From assembly GCA_029641185.1 (NCBI GenBank), contig JAPWGK010000001.1, forward strand, positions 3,422,501-3,486,500: a stretch of DNA of 64,000 bases. The letters run 5' to 3'. The position numbers were made by a program, and so were the translations under genes. The stretch comes from Pseudofabraea citricarpa. Taxonomy: Eukaryota; Ascomycota; Leotiomycetes; Helotiales; Dermateaceae. Below the pieces are notes generated by a model that made no database searches, was not told the DNA's origin, and was given only the letters and a program-made list of their open reading frames with translations. Shown one piece after another: positions 1-13,644 of this stretch (position 1 is its first letter; every line of letters starts with the position of its first letter).

Positions 1-1981
<1,981 letters not shown>

Positions 1982-2244
1982 GTATGCAGAACGTATTTGC
2001 CGGCCTAGCTCGAATCACATATTCCTCAAGAGAATCAGTTTAATATCTTTTGTATTTTAAAGTCGCTCACTATTATTTGTGCCATCAATTGCTCCTGTCT
2101 AATCACCCTTTCCATTGCGTATTAACAAATCGCTCGCATGAACCATGTACGATATATAAACCGCCACCACGTCAAAAACACAATAGGGAGTATCTCAATT
2201 TCTTCGTCGCCCCTTTCGAGAGGAACTCCCCCAACGCTCTATCA

Positions 2245-4254
2245 TCAACGCTCTACCGTTCCAACAATTTCGACTTCTTCTCCACCACCATGGGCGCTGT
2301 GTTTATGCTTGACTGGATTCTTGGTTACTCCCTTCTTTCTGGACCTGGGTGCTGCACTAGCCTCCCCTCCTTCTCCCCCATTCTCCCTTGACGAGTCTCC
2401 GAGACTACCTTGACCACCAGATCTGGCGATCTCCTCTTTCTTTCTTCGAATAGCTTCAGCTTGCTTGTCGAGCTCTTTTTGTTGCTCTGCTTGCTGCGCT
2501 TCCTCTTTCTCCCTAGCTTGAGCCTCGATGTCTTTGACTTCTTCATACTCAAACCCAGCGCGGGCTTGATGCTCATCAATGTCAATAGGTTCTGGGGTGC
2601 CAATCAAAGTTCTGGTAATTCGAGCACTGTTGGCCTTCTCCTCGGCGTTGAATTTAAGCTTGATCTGTCGTCGGGTACGGTGCGGGAAATGTGTGGATAT
2701 CATCTCGAAGTCGGTACCATAACTACGAAGACACTTGTAAAACAGGTCGGTATCTGGTACTGTCCAAACTTGCGCTTTTTCCCTCTTCATGTAAGTGCCC
2801 GCCGTAATCAATCTTGTAAACTCGTTTTCTTCAACCACTTCCTCAACCTGATCGGAGCGGACGTGCATATCATGCCTAAGTGAACGCTCTTCGATGACAA
2901 TTTGTCCGTTGACAACCTTCATTTGAATAGTTTCATTTGCTGATTGAGCTGGCGCTTCATCCTCCAGCGCTGCACCTTCTCTAGCAGACGCGGTAGATGC
3001 TGCGTTACCTTCACCAGATTCTCCCGGTGCCATATTTAGAAGTGCCTTTGCTAACTTCGCCTTGATCTTCTTCTGGTTGTCCTTCTGTCGAATCTCATCG
3101 TGCTTGCTAAACTTCTTGCCAATCCGAATGTCTTTACAGAGATCTCCAATTGTTATTCCTGCTGGCAAAGACTCTTCTTCGGCACCCTCCGGTGTTTTGG
3201 CCCTTCTACGCTTCTTCTTGTCGCCCTCCTTTTTCTTGCGTGCTCTCTTTTCGCCAATCGCTCTTTTCGGTCTGTGGAGTTGTATCTCTATCGTGGCCCG
3301 AATGTCCCCTTCTTGAGGTTGGATTTTCTTGCGTTTTGCTACAGCCTTCTTCTTTCCTTTGGAGGTGGTCTTCTCTGGTTCTTCTAAAGAAACACCCGAA
3401 GTTCCATCTGGATTTAAAGCTGCACTAGGTACAATATGTGATCCACGACTTGCTTGACCAGGTCCCATAGCAGACAGATCCACATCTACTTGCGTGTCCT
3501 GCGTGCTCTCCCTAGTCGCAGGGTCGCGTAACTGATCAACTGCCGCATTTGGTATTGGGGTTTCTGGGTGTTGTGATGTTTTATTCGGGAGATCAGCGTT
3601 TGTGATTGTTGTAGTGGGATGTTGGGACGCTTCATTTGAGCTATCAATATTCGAGGTGTTTTGTGCTGTAGAGCCATCTTCAGTTGAGCTGTCCAACGGA
3701 CGTGCTTGTGACTCGATAGATGGAACCGGCTGACTTGAACTGGCTGTAGGGTGATTTGTAGGCGTTTCTAATATTATAGTTGAAGCCTCTGCAACTGGTA
3801 CCTGAGTGCTGCTAGGTCGCGATAGTTCGTTCTGCCCTGGCTGTGGCGGTAGTATTCGTGCTTTTTTTGTAGGCGGTTCTGAAGTATGCTCATCTTGGGA
3901 AACATTCTTCTCCACTCCGCTACTCCTCTTCAGTGTGTTTTCTTGTGGGGTCGGGTCCTGCGATTGAGCTGATGTGGCAGGAGAAGCCTGAATGACAGAT
4001 TCCTGTCCTCGGCCAGCATCACTTTCGCTAGGCTGCGCAACTCTGTGATCGGAGCTTGAGGACAGTTCCTGTGTCGCATGAGTCTTGGAAGCCTCTGCAG
4101 ATACTATGGGTGCTGGTATCTGGGATTGTGAAGTCGTTTCGGTACTTGGGCGTGTTGAGGCTGAAGCTGATGCGGGGGTAGGACGACGGGCTTGAGGGGC
4201 CTTTGGTTTGAACGTCTTCCCCAATAGCCCCTTCTTCTTTACCATGGAACTCAT
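2245..4254 (-). CDS. BDP1: Transcription factor TFIIIB component B'' (Bdp1)
   Basis: A single-exon gene of 669 residues. The start is the ATG at 4254; a further upstream in-frame TTG is not a credible start. Residues 1 to about 290 are Ser/Thr/Pro/Gln-rich and disordered. A Lys/Arg-rich block follows around 310-360. The SANT/Myb-type domain lies around 475-545, with the Bdp1 signature of a conserved tryptophan in QVWTVPDTDLFYKCL followed by YGTDFEMIS and the RRQIKLKFNAEEK helix. A charged coiled-coil tail rich in Glu, Gln and Lys ends the protein. Bdp1 joins TBP and Brf1 on RNA polymerase III promoters (tRNA, 5S, U6) and helps open the promoter. It is divergent from BRE1 across about 340 bp. 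Confidence 0.92.
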   Translation of the reverse strand: MSSMVKKKGLLGKTFKPKAPQARRPTPASASASTRPSTETTSQSQIPAPIVSAEASKTHATQELSSSSDHRVAQPSESDAGRGQESVIQASPATSAQSQDPTPQENTLKRSSGVEKNVSQDEHTSEPPTKKARILPPQPGQNELSRPSSTQVPVAEASTIILETPTNHPTASSSQPVPSIESQARPLDSSTEDGSTAQNTSNIDSSNEASQHPTTTITNADLPNKTSQHPETPIPNAAVDQLRDPATRESTQDTQVDVDLSAMGPGQASRGSHIVPSAALNPDGTSGVSLEEPEKTTSKGKKKAVAKRKKIQPQEGDIRATIEIQLHRPKRAIGEKRARKKKEGDKKKRRRAKTPEGAEEESLPAGITIGDLCKDIRIGKKFSKHDEIRQKDNQKKIKAKLAKALLNMAPGESGEGNAASTASAREGAALEDEAPAQSANETIQMKVVNGQIVIEERSLRHDMHVRSDQVEEVVEENEFTRLITAGTYMKREKAQVWTVPDTDLFYKCLRSYGTDFEMISTHFPHRTRRQIKLKFNAEEKANSARITRTLIGTPEPIDIDEHQARAGFEYEEVKDIEAQAREKEEAQQAEQQKELDKQAEAIRRKKEEIARSGGQGSLGDSSRENGGEGGEASAAPRSRKKGVTKNPVKHKHSAHGGGEEVEIVGTVER

Positions 4255-4592
4255 CGTGTCTGTGGTCAATCGTTCATCGCAAGCCTCAGTTGTATGATGT
4301 GCTTGTCGGGCACTGCAAGATCGATAGAGGGCAAGGTTATGGATGCGTCAAAATAATTCCATCGCGAGAGTGATAAGACCCACCCGCACTAAGGACGCGC
4401 TAGTACACTACGAGCCATAGCCAATTTGACATAGGTTTCTTCAACTTCAACTCCGTACTTTGTGTCAACAACCTCCCTCGCCACGATCCTGCAAGATACA
4501 CCTCACCAACGTCGCTCTCGCGACTGCCACTCTTTCGCACCGCGCAAATATCCGCCGATACATGAATCTTGACGCCTTCCGATACTGATCCG
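4255..4592. other. Divergent promoter region between BDP1 and BRE1
   Basis: 338 bases between two divergent starts. It contains no gene, no clear TATA box and no repeat. Two housekeeping nuclear genes probably share it, but I can point to no individual binding site. Confidence 0.45.
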
Positions 4593-7233
4593 ATGCCAGT
4601 CGCTGCCTCCGCTGCATCCCTTCCCTCCTCTTTCATCAAGATGGAGGATAGGAAGAGATCGGCTGGCCAGAGCGCCGAGGATATTGCACCCCCAACAAAG
4701 AGACAAGCCCTTAACGGCGGTAGCAAAGCCTCAATCGATGCCGACATGCCATGGAAAGACGATCTTGAGGTGAGTGGCACGAGACATCTCCTCAGTCAGC
4801 CCTGTCAGCTTGTGCTTTTCGTTTTGCTTGTCCTTCGTTTTGGTAGATGGGATCCCAAGCAACTGGTCTTTGCGATCCACAGTGTTTGGTGCTAATGCGC
4901 AGCTTGCTGGCAATAGCATGTCTAGCCTCTAGACCGACTCATTGGAGTCTACACGCATACCATCGCAAGAATCCACAATCACAATGTCAATGAGACCTCT
5001 ATATCCTCTATTCTTTCTCGATTGCTATATACAGGCCCCTTGGAGAATACCAGGCTGACATATCTTATCTTACAGAAGTATCAGAAAGATGCGATCTATC
5101 GACAGATGCTTGAATACAAGCGGGAGAAAGCAACTTTAGAATCGCAACTCAAAGACATTCAGAAGAAATCAGTAGATCATGATGATCATTTAAGAGTTAT
5201 TGATGCTTGGTGGTCACAGGTACGCTTAGTATATTCTGATTGAGAGAACAAGGCTCACTATTTGAATTAGCTCCTCGATGAAGTCAGACTTCTTGCTGAA
5301 GATGAGATACCCGATACTGGTAGTCCCGATGGTCAGTTGAATGAAACGAGTTCAAAGTATTTCAAGCTAATTTATTTACAGCAGTGTTCAAGACCTCATT
5401 GCACTTCAAGAATAGCGAAGACTTCTCTAGCCATTTGTCAACAAAGGGAAAGGAAATTAAATCCAAGTTGCACACCATGTTCTCGAGACTCTCAGCTTCT
5501 CGTGGCAAACCACTCGTGGACATCCAAGATCTTCAGGCTAAGCTAGCAAAACTTCTGGCTTCTCAAAAGGAATACTCTGTAAAGGTCCAGTCTTTGCGGG
5601 AAGAGAAGGAAGGCTTAAGCGAGCGACTGGAGACTGCATCCCTACGTTATATCAAAGCAGAGAAGCGTTTGGACCGTGCAAAGAGCTCAGCAGTTGCCAA
5701 GTTGGAGCAGCAGGCAATAGCTGGGACCGGAAACAGCGCTGGAAGTGGCATTGGTGGTGTTGAGACCAATGGAGATACTGAAATGGCAAATGGTATCAAG
5801 GAAGAAAGTGAGGCTTCTCAAACAGCTTACAAGGAGGCCGCTGCAGTTGTTGAGAAGCAAAAAGAACAACTCGACGCAATCATGAATGAAAATAAGTCTC
5901 TGCAAGAGCAACTTACAGTTACTAGTGCTAGACTCGCCAACCTCACGGAAGATGACTATGCCCGCACAGAACTATTCAAACAATTCCGAACGCAACACGA
6001 GGATGTCATCAAAAGAATCAACCATCTTGAGGCTACAAATATTCAACTAAGACATGAGGCGGAAAAGTACCAAGCAGAAAGAACGGCTTATCGTGTACAG
6101 ATAGAGGACGAGGCGGAACTTGCTAATGGCGAACTGCAAAGCCAACTGCAACGCATGGACGTGGATATCACCAGAATACGATCGGCCCGAGATGAGTTAG
6201 TCGCTGATCAAGCTATGCGAAAAGCAAGTCAGGAGGTGGACCATAATGCCCAGGAGCACATGAGAGAACTCACCGAAGCAAAGCAGGAACGTATCAATGC
6301 CCTAGAACTTCAGGTAGAACGTCTAAATTCCCAAGATAAGGCGTGCGAGGCGACCCCACGTCCGGAAATCGACTCCATGAATTTTGAAGAATTACGCAGC
6401 AAGTACGAAAGCTTGGAGCAAAATTTTGCATCTATCAACAAGGAATTGCCCGCGATGGAGAGAGCATACAAAAAGTCAGCAGGCATCGCATCCAAGAAGG
6501 TGATGGACTTCGGAGTATTGGAAGGAAGAGTTAGCCAGGCTCTAGCAGAGAAAGCCAAGGCAGATCAGAAGTACTTTGCTGCTAGGAAGGACATGGACAC
6601 ACGCCTGAGCGAAGTGAGAGCATTGAAGACTCAAAATGCAAAGAGCTCGGAGATCATTTCGCAATTGAAGGATGTCGAAACCTCGAACAGAACCTTGCTC
6701 AGCAACCTCGAGAAGCAACTGACGGAAGTCAAGCAGGCCAATCTTGCCATTGCAACAGAAAACAAGAAATTATCGATTTCCAGCGGAGAAGCCAATGGCA
6801 AAGCAGAGGCTTTGAAGCATTCTGTTGAAGAGCTCAAGAATCAGCTCAAGATGAAAGATGCGGGGAATTCGAGCACGAAGCAACGAATTCAAGCGATCGA
6901 ACTCGAGTTGGAACAGCTTCGTGTTCGATACGAACAAGCACAGAAGGAGAGAGACAGCTGGAAGGCAAAGAGTCTAAGCAACCAGTCAGGCGAGGAGGAA
7001 ATGCTTAGAGTAAGTTTACCTACCAATGACCGAACGATGTTTACTAACTCAATAATCAGACTCTTGCTCTTTGCACTATTTGTCGCAAGGACTTCAAGAA
7101 CACTGTCTTGAAGACCTGCGGCCATCTTTTCTGCAATAATTGCGTAGACGATCGCATTGCTAATCGTATGCGAAAGTGCCCAAACTGTGCCAAGTCTTTT
7201 GACAAAATGGACGTCATGGCGGTTCACATGTGA
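4593..7233 (+). CDS. BRE1: E3 ubiquitin ligase Bre1 (histone H2B monoubiquitination)
   Basis: Five exons, 4593-4769, 5076-5219, 5271-5331, 5382-7009 and 7060-7233, encode 727 residues. The 306-bp first intron is long for this genome. The N-terminus has [22 protein letters not shown], a conserved fungal Bre1 start. The middle 500 residues form a long coiled coil. The last exon is a C3HC4 [12 protein letters not shown], then CGHLFCNNC, then KCPNCAKSF, ending in VHM. Bre1 works with the E2 Rad6 to ubiquitinate histone H2B, which promotes H3K4 and H3K79 methylation (known for the family). The start at 4593 is the first ATG in frame; the Met of MEDRK (4641) is a possible alternative. Confidence 0.94.
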
Positions 7234-7537
7234 AAGATTATGGCTGAACTGCCCTGTGGACCTTGTCGTTGGACTGCCAAAGAGTTTTACCACTGCTCGA
7301 TAATGGCGATGTATGATTGCCAATTGTTAGAGTCCGCATAGCCTCAAGCTTCACTGTACTTGTATTTTTCCTTGCTCACTTCACACTTGATACACCGTCG
7401 ACTAGACACATCGATTGCTTTGATATACCCGTATAGTTGGGTACCTGTAGCGTTAGAGAATAAACGAAATAATCCATTTTGTTGCTTGACTGAACTTGTG
7501 ATCTAAACCCAGGCTCTTGTGCTAAGATTGATTCATC
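7234..7537. other. Convergent 3' region between BRE1 and the SARAF-like gene
   Basis: 304 bases between two converging coding ends, AT-rich in the middle. It should hold both 3' untranslated regions and polyadenylation sites. Nothing else is visible. Confidence 0.4.
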
Positions 7538-8464
7538 TTATCTCCTGGAGGTGGATCCGAATCCTGTGCTTTCGTGTCTGCTGGAAGAACCTGAGCTCGA
7601 TCTCGTAACTGGAGAAGGGTTGGTGCCATAATCTATATCCGGCCAATAGCGTCGTGCTGGAGGAGCTTGTTGTCTATCACCTCTATTGCCAGCCAAATAT
7701 CCTGCAGCTGCACCCGCTGCAGTGCCAGACCAAAATCCAGGCCTCCAGGCCTCTTGCTGACCTTGCCTACTATAAGAACGTTTCCCTGGGTATGGTGGAG
7801 GGGGATCCCATGGATCACCACCACCTGGTCCACCACCACCACCACCACCGCCCCGTCCGCCACCACCGAATCCGATTCTTGGAACTTGTCTTGCGCCAGG
7901 GACACGGCGATACTCATTGTACATCGAATAGAGGATCCAACCGGCAACCAGCAGAAACACAATCCAGAACAAGGTCGCGACACCCTTTTCCAAAGCCGGA
8001 GTATCAGAAACACCACGATCTCGATGCTTTCCATACTTCTCTTCTCCTTTGCCCGTCAATACCAGCCTATATTCTACTCCGCAACTGCCCTTCAATACGT
8101 AAGGATCAGCGCTATTGGCATATCCCTCGCAGATCACATCCGTACTTCCAAGCTTGAATTCCGCCGGTAGATTTGCTGTACAGCTCCATTGTATGTTCTC
8201 GTCGTCGTAGTCGCTTCCTTGGTTGGTGCAGCGCATGATATCGATATCATAGAGACCTTTGCCGCTTCCTCCTACACACTTGAGCTGTGGAACCGCTGGG
8301 ACGCGTCGATGAGAAGTCTTGCTCCCTTGGCGAAGAGTAAGTGTCTTCACATTAGAGAGGAGCACGGCATTCTTGGGCGTCTTGGAGTTCGACGCGATGG
8401 TCGGCTCTGGCGCAAAGCTCAGAAGAGCCAGAAAGGCGCCGAGGTACAAGAATGAGAGGCGCAT
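7538..8464 (-). CDS. SARAF/TMEM66-like store-operated calcium entry regulator
   Basis: An intronless gene of 308 residues starting at the ATG at 8464; an upstream in-frame TTG is ignored. MRLSFLYLGAFLALLSF is a signal peptide. A cysteine-containing luminal domain follows (PQLKCVGGSGKG, MRCTNQGSDYDDENIQW, CTANLP, VICEGY, CGVEYRLVLTG), typical of SARAF. One transmembrane segment, ATLFWIVFLLVAGWILYSMY, sits near residue 175. The cytosolic tail has a poly-glycine stretch, then DPWDPPPPYPG, an AGAAAGYLAGNRG glycine segment and a serine-rich end. In animals SARAF sits in the ER membrane and slows store-operated calcium entry; the fungal role is inferred only from family membership. Confidence 0.85.
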   Translation of the reverse strand: MRLSFLYLGAFLALLSFAPEPTIASNSKTPKNAVLLSNVKTLTLRQGSKTSHRRVPAVPQLKCVGGSGKGLYDIDIMRCTNQGSDYDDENIQWSCTANLPAEFKLGSTDVICEGYANSADPYVLKGSCGVEYRLVLTGKGEEKYGKHRDRGVSDTPALEKGVATLFWIVFLLVAGWILYSMYNEYRRVPGARQVPRIGFGGGGRGGGGGGGGPGGGDPWDPPPPYPGKRSYSRQGQQEAWRPGFWSGTAAGAAAGYLAGNRGDRQQAPPARRYWPDIDYGTNPSPVTRSSSGSSSRHESTGFGSTSRR

Positions 8465-8961
8465 TGTTGGCAACTTCGCAGCCTGCTCGCTGTCGTGGCA
8501 GTCGCGAATTGCACGCAAGAAAGAGGATAGGACCTTCCTTTATGTTGAGGTGTTGTGGTGAAGGACAGTTTGTTGAAGGAAGAATTGGTTGTGGCTACAA
8601 GGCAGAACTTATAGATGACGACAATCAGCCTTGCCTTCACGGAGCACGGACCAGCTGTACGTCGGTGATTCACCTTGTCGCTTAGGTGACTTTCGACTGT
8701 CGACTTCCTGGTGATTTTCTGGTGCACAGGAATAAAAACCAATATTTTTCAGACAAAATGGATTGCGGCTGGGTGTCCATAATTCAGATTACACAAATTT
8801 TGAGAAAATGCAATGCTGTGAAGATGGAGCAGAAAGTCACAAAGTTGATCAGACATCTTCATTCGGATAAGACCTTCCTCACCGCCTTGCAAGGATATCG
8901 CGGCAATATGGAGGGTCTGTGTCTCTCGAAGTCGAGCTCTAGAGCTCATCAACAGCTTAAA
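8465..8961. other. Divergent promoter region between the SARAF-like gene and PBN1
   Basis: About 500 bases between two divergent starts. The open frame that runs into PBN1 from 8686 has no ATG with fungal context before 8962 and carries no family signature. I see no repeat and no clear regulatory motif. Confidence 0.4.
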
Positions 8962-10540
8962 ATGCGCCAACGAATCACTTTTCTCCAAGAGCCACAGGAC
9001 TCGACCGATCCTAAGAACATCAAGGTCGCCAGTGACTCAATTAAGACGACTATTGTGAATGCCGCACGCGAGGATCGTATCACATTCGGATTCAGTGAGC
9101 TACCACAGGAGCTCTATCGAGTCCTGAAAGCAAGCCATGAACTACACATAAGATGGATCAGCCCAAACTCGTTCAATACGATATCACCTCTAGTATCGAG
9201 GCTCTCGCCGGGCTTACATGTGTTTTATACTCCACAGCGGAAGAATACTAGCTCGTATGTACTTATTCGCAAAGCGCATACCTTTTAACTTACACTGCTT
9301 AGTCCCCTCTTATGTCCAACGCTGAAGAAAGTGTTTGGGGATTTGGATTGTCAGTCTCCTGAAGTAATCAGTCTTTCTTGTTGGCTAGGATTTGAGCTCA
9401 TTTATGTAGGAATCTTTCACCACACTTCCAAATGAGCGATTCGCTCTCTCAGCTGCGACACAGTATTACCAACCTCTCGAAACCCTTGTCGACTTAGTGG
9501 AATATATCCAACATAAACTATGCCCCGCCTCTGATCAAGAGTGCATTGCAAGAGTCTCTGCACTATTAGAAGCGAATACTGTGGATATTGGGTTCGATAC
9601 GATCTCGCATGCCTTGACATTAAATGCCTTCTGGGCGCCCCGAACATGGGAAATAGACCTGAGCAACAAGAACCCCAAGGACCGCCTGGAAGTCGGGATA
9701 TTATCTGTCGAGAGTCCCAAAGAACCAGAAGAGCTCTCGCTGGGCGGGTTTCTGACGGTAGTCGGCGAGGACAAGAAGCCGTCAGCTACTCTATTCTCCT
9801 TCCCAGCTCGTCACCATCCCGTACCCGCCATCTTCTCAGCCAGGTTCCTCACGCCGACTGGACTGCATCCAAATCTAGGCCTGGAAATAAGTTCTAATTC
9901 TCCACCTACGGATGAACGTTCTTGCTCGCTTCATGCACACCTCACGCTCCCACGAGCTGTGTTCCCAGATAAATACCAATTCTCCGATCCTCTCTTCCTG
10001 GCATCGAAGAACATCTCAGCGATCCACCATGTCACTACCCCCGTTGACCTCGAGGCCCCCACTTACACCATGACAACTTGGGGTTCCAGCCTCCTTCTCG
10101 AGCTAGCACCTCCTGATGCTGCCTCCGAGCAAGCCTGGACAGCCGAGATTCCCCTACACCTACGGTATCTCCTGCCCACAAACTCAACCTCCGGCAAAAC
10201 CTCCCTAGAAATACCGTATCCCGTTCTGTTCTGGGCCTGTGTAGCAGACGAGGGCAGCAAGTTCCCCATCAACCCGTTTGATCGTGTGAATCTGGGCTAC
10301 GATGGCCTCTTTGGCCCCAAGACTATGTTCTACCATTTGTCTCCCGATCCAGCGGTGGGTCGGTTGACGAACGTAGTTGAGGTGCCCGTCTTGGATCTGG
10401 ATAAGACCAAGTATGTTGAGGTTGGCACGGCGGCTGTGGTCTTGCTCGGATTTTCGTGGGTCTTGTGGTGTTTGTTTGGTGTTTGGAGGAGAGACGGCTA
10501 TGGGAAGAAGGAAGTAGTTGTGGAGAAGAAAAAACAGTGA
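8962..10540 (+). CDS. PBN1: Pbn1/PIG-X subunit of GPI mannosyltransferase I
   Basis: Three exons, 8962-9254, 9303-9363 and 9410-10540, encode 494 residues with continuous phase. The start MRQRITFLQEP matches the usual Pbn1 N-terminus and is preferred over upstream in-frame codons. Luminal PIG-X features are LHIRWISP, LHAHLTLPRAVFPDKYQF, LELAPP, IPLHLRYLLP and the late PVLFWAC segment. One transmembrane helix (VEVGTAAVVLLGFSWVLWCL) lies close to the C-terminus. The cytosolic tail is lysine-rich and ends KKKQ, which fits the KKXX ER-retrieval pattern. Pbn1 stabilises the Gpi14 catalytic subunit that adds the first mannose to GPI precursors in the ER. Confidence 0.88.
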
Positions 10541-10818
10541 TGCATTTAAATCTAGCTATGTCCTATTTGATATCTGGATATATGTCGTAAATCATGTAGT
10601 AAATGACTTGTAGGACAAATACAATATAAATATTCTCTTACCTCTACACCTCAGGACGTAGATCACTCTGGAGGTATTTGGTATCATCTCTCTTAGGTTT
10701 AATCTTGCATATGTAATCTATTCGTTAGGTATAAGTACTCGAAGTTTCGTATCATTCTCTCCATGACACCGTAACACCCATCAAAACAATTTCGCCACAA
10801 GCGCCTAAATTCACCTGA

Positions 10819-12845
10819 TCAATATTCCAAGCCACCAAAGCTCTGGCTTCTTACAACGAGCGGGCGGCTCTCGCGCCGACTCCTATTCCTACCCTGCTCG
10901 ATGGGCACATCTACAATCTCAACCTCGTCCTTTATCCTACTGGTGAGGAATGCGGCTACAAGTGTTGAGAAACCACCGGCCGCCAAGACTACTGAAAGAC
11001 TCCTGTCTCCGGGGGTACCTCTGGGTTTCTGGAGAAATTTGAAAAGAATACTGCTGCCCACAGTCGCGATGATCTGAGGGGCAGCAATGGCCATGTTATG
11101 AATACCTAGGATAATACCTGCCTCATGTTAGTTTGCGACTGAGATACGTCTAGATTTCACTTACCAGCTTGGTCGTCTGAGTCGTCCTCAGCACTGTCCA
11201 CTCCTTCTTGTGCGGCTATGCGAGATCGTCGAAGTGCATGGCGCTTGCTGATCTCGGCACTGATGATGGCAAATGGCGCCCATAATGTAAGGGCCCATGA
11301 GACACCGACAACACCAATAAGGACAGTAGCCGCTGCGACACTGCGGACTAGCAAGGTGCTAAACATGCACGTAGCAAAGACGCAGTGACTGAGAAGCCAA
11401 GCTCGACGAAGAGTGAGCCAGGGAATGACGAGGCTATCAAGAAAACGAGATGTTCTTGTGGTGTAGCTCTTTTGAGATCGCATAGACATCGCGGATGATC
11501 CACCTTGGGTATCGTATGTTGGAGCTATCAAAAACGGCAGTAGGACATTTGTTGATAGAGAAGTGATTGCATAGATCAAGAGGGCGAAAGTTCCAACTCG
11601 AGTAGCTTTCTCATACAATTTATTAATCTCGTCTGGTGTCATATTTGGATTTTGTTCCAGGAATGGTTGAACGTAAATATCGCCGACGTACGCACTGGAG
11701 TAAAATAGCTGAGGAAAGAATCCAATCCAGGCAAAGAACTGCACCTCGCAGACTTTGCGCGTTTGGGGTGGCAATCTCATGATAGAACTGAAGACTGTCT
11801 TGAAGAAAGCTATCAGCCCTCCAGTCTTAGGAGGTGCACGCTCGAGGCTTGCATCTCGTTCTTTGATTGTGAAACTACTGAGAGCAACAGTGCTTCCCAG
11901 GGCCAAACTCGCTATCACACAGAGCACCTTGAACTGTGTATTACCAAAGAACCATAAGAGCTTTGGGAGATCAAGATACCCTGCAACATAGCCGACAATG
12001 TTGCCAACTCCCACAACCCGACTCGCCATGGAATTAGCAGCTTCTATAAAAATGTTAGACAATGATAATCCTTTTGAGTGGGGTTAATTTGCCTTGTTGG
12101 TGACTTGGAGCGCAATCTAAGATGAAGGCTCGAATTGCAGCTTGGACTGTACTTCGTTAGCACAGCACATTATATTGTAGACGAGGGTAAATGTACCAGT
12201 ATTGATGGAAAAGTCCAGAACATAGACAAAAAACACAGCCACCACTATGATGGATACTTTCACGCCATTTGACTCCCTGTCTGCTCCAAAAAGTCCCAGG
12301 GTACCGCCAACTATTTCCCTGACCCAAGATAGAGCAAGCAAGGAGATCATCGTCGCCAAAGCTCCAACTGCCATGAATGGCTTTCGTTTCCCCCATCTCG
12401 ATCGACAATTATCGCTGAGGATCCCGATATAGGGCTGAACCAAGGTTCCCGAAACCGGACCAGCAATCCATACTAACGCCATCAATGATTTGCTAAGTCC
12501 CAAAGACAGCAAATAAGGCGAGCCATTTGATAATTCCACAGACCATGCTATCTGTAGACCTCCAATACTGATTGTCAGAAGTATCAAGTACCATATACTC
12601 TTTGTTTCCTGCCAATCATCGTGCGGATCCTCCTGCAAGAGCGATTCATCGTCCATGAGTCCATCGTCCTCGTTGTCGTCCAAATCCTCACTCGTGGGTG
12701 ATAGTAATGGCGACTGCTCGTTCAAAGGCTTGGATGCTCGTTCGATCGAGGGATGCCGAGTGCTTCCTGAAAGTGTAGGAGACGGCTTTGGAATCTTGTC
12801 TGCCGATTCCCCACGCAAAGTCGGAGACCTCTCAACTTCTACCAT
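10819..12845 (-). CDS. Alpha-glucoside/sucrose:H+ symporter of the GPH family (Sut1-like)
   Basis: Four exons on the minus strand, 12845-12197, 12146-12093, 12043-11165 and 11117-10819, encode 626 residues. The second intron (12092-12044) begins with GC instead of GT and reading phase requires it. The protein has an acidic, serine-rich cytosolic N-terminus of about 85 residues. About twelve membrane segments follow. The loop after the third contains RSRWGKRKPFM, the GPH-family signature. Others include GNIVGYVAGY and VQFFAWIGFFPQLFYSSAYVG. It resembles fission yeast Sut1, which imports maltose and sucrose with protons. Substrate is inferred. It converges on PBN1. Confidence 0.88.
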
Positions 12846-13256
12846 CGCGGATTATATGCCAGCTCTTCAATGCCCAGCGCGGGCGGTTTTCTCTCTGCCT
12901 TTGAAATGTGTATTGGAGGTTGGCTGCGCTTGTGGGCTAGAATAGAGGGGTCGACGGGTCGAAGGATCGAGAGAAGTTACGATTTGGTAATGAAGAGGCC
13001 TGTAAGGACTGTTATAGGTAATGATCAAATTATCGAATCACGAGTCTAGACGTGTTGGCCGAGTCGGTTGTTTCCTATACCATCACGAGGGCCAGTCTGC
13101 TGGGACAGGCGATTGGAGCTGGTGGTAAGAATGACAAACGGGTTTCAGTCAGCAGTCATGCAGCTGAAAACGGTGATGTGTCGAGCAATGATGCTGCGCC
13201 AGCGCCTTGAGTCACGAAGGATGCTTTAACAGGAGGAATAGAGGGATTGCAGAAGG

Positions 13257-13322
13257 GTGGTGGTGGTGGTGGTGGTGTAGTCATGGCCCGAGGCAAGTTG
13301 ATGGGTTGATGGGTTGATGGGG
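13257..13322. repeat. GGT microsatellite followed by gatgggtt octamers
   Basis: A run of six or seven ggt units at 13257-13276 is followed by three near-identical gatgggtt units at about 13298-13322. Both are simple-sequence repeats in an intergenic region. Confidence 0.85.
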
Positions 13323-13626
13323 GTATGACGAGGGCGGGCGAGCTGAGCTGTGTTGTTCCTGCGGTGCCGGAATTCGGGCGGCAGGCACTGGGACTGTAGC
13401 GTGCTCTGCCCTGAATGGCTGAGGCTAGCGAGTCCAACCAGCAGCCACAGGTTCCCAAATCACTAAAAGCTGGCAGCAGGCAAGGGCGCAAGGGTGGGAG
13501 AGAAGCAGGGGTAAAAGGGTGCAGCAGCAGCACTCTCCGTAGCGGGGGATCACACATGGGATGCCTCCACTCCACCTCCGGGAGCCTTGCTGCCAGCCTT
13601 GGGTGGTGGCTACAGGGCTACAGGGC

Positions 13627-13644
13627 TACTGTACTGTACTGTAC
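13627..13644. repeat. TACTG direct repeat (TGTACTGTACTGTAC)
   Basis: Three and a half copies of a five-base unit. Because TGTAC is close to self-complementary the tract is also partly palindromic. Similar tracts occur at 35024-35038 and 60607-60623. Confidence 0.8.

Noticed and set aside
13156..13575. Minus-strand open frame of 139 codons with poly-proline
   Set aside because: The proline run is the GGT microsatellite read backwards. No domain and no conserved start.
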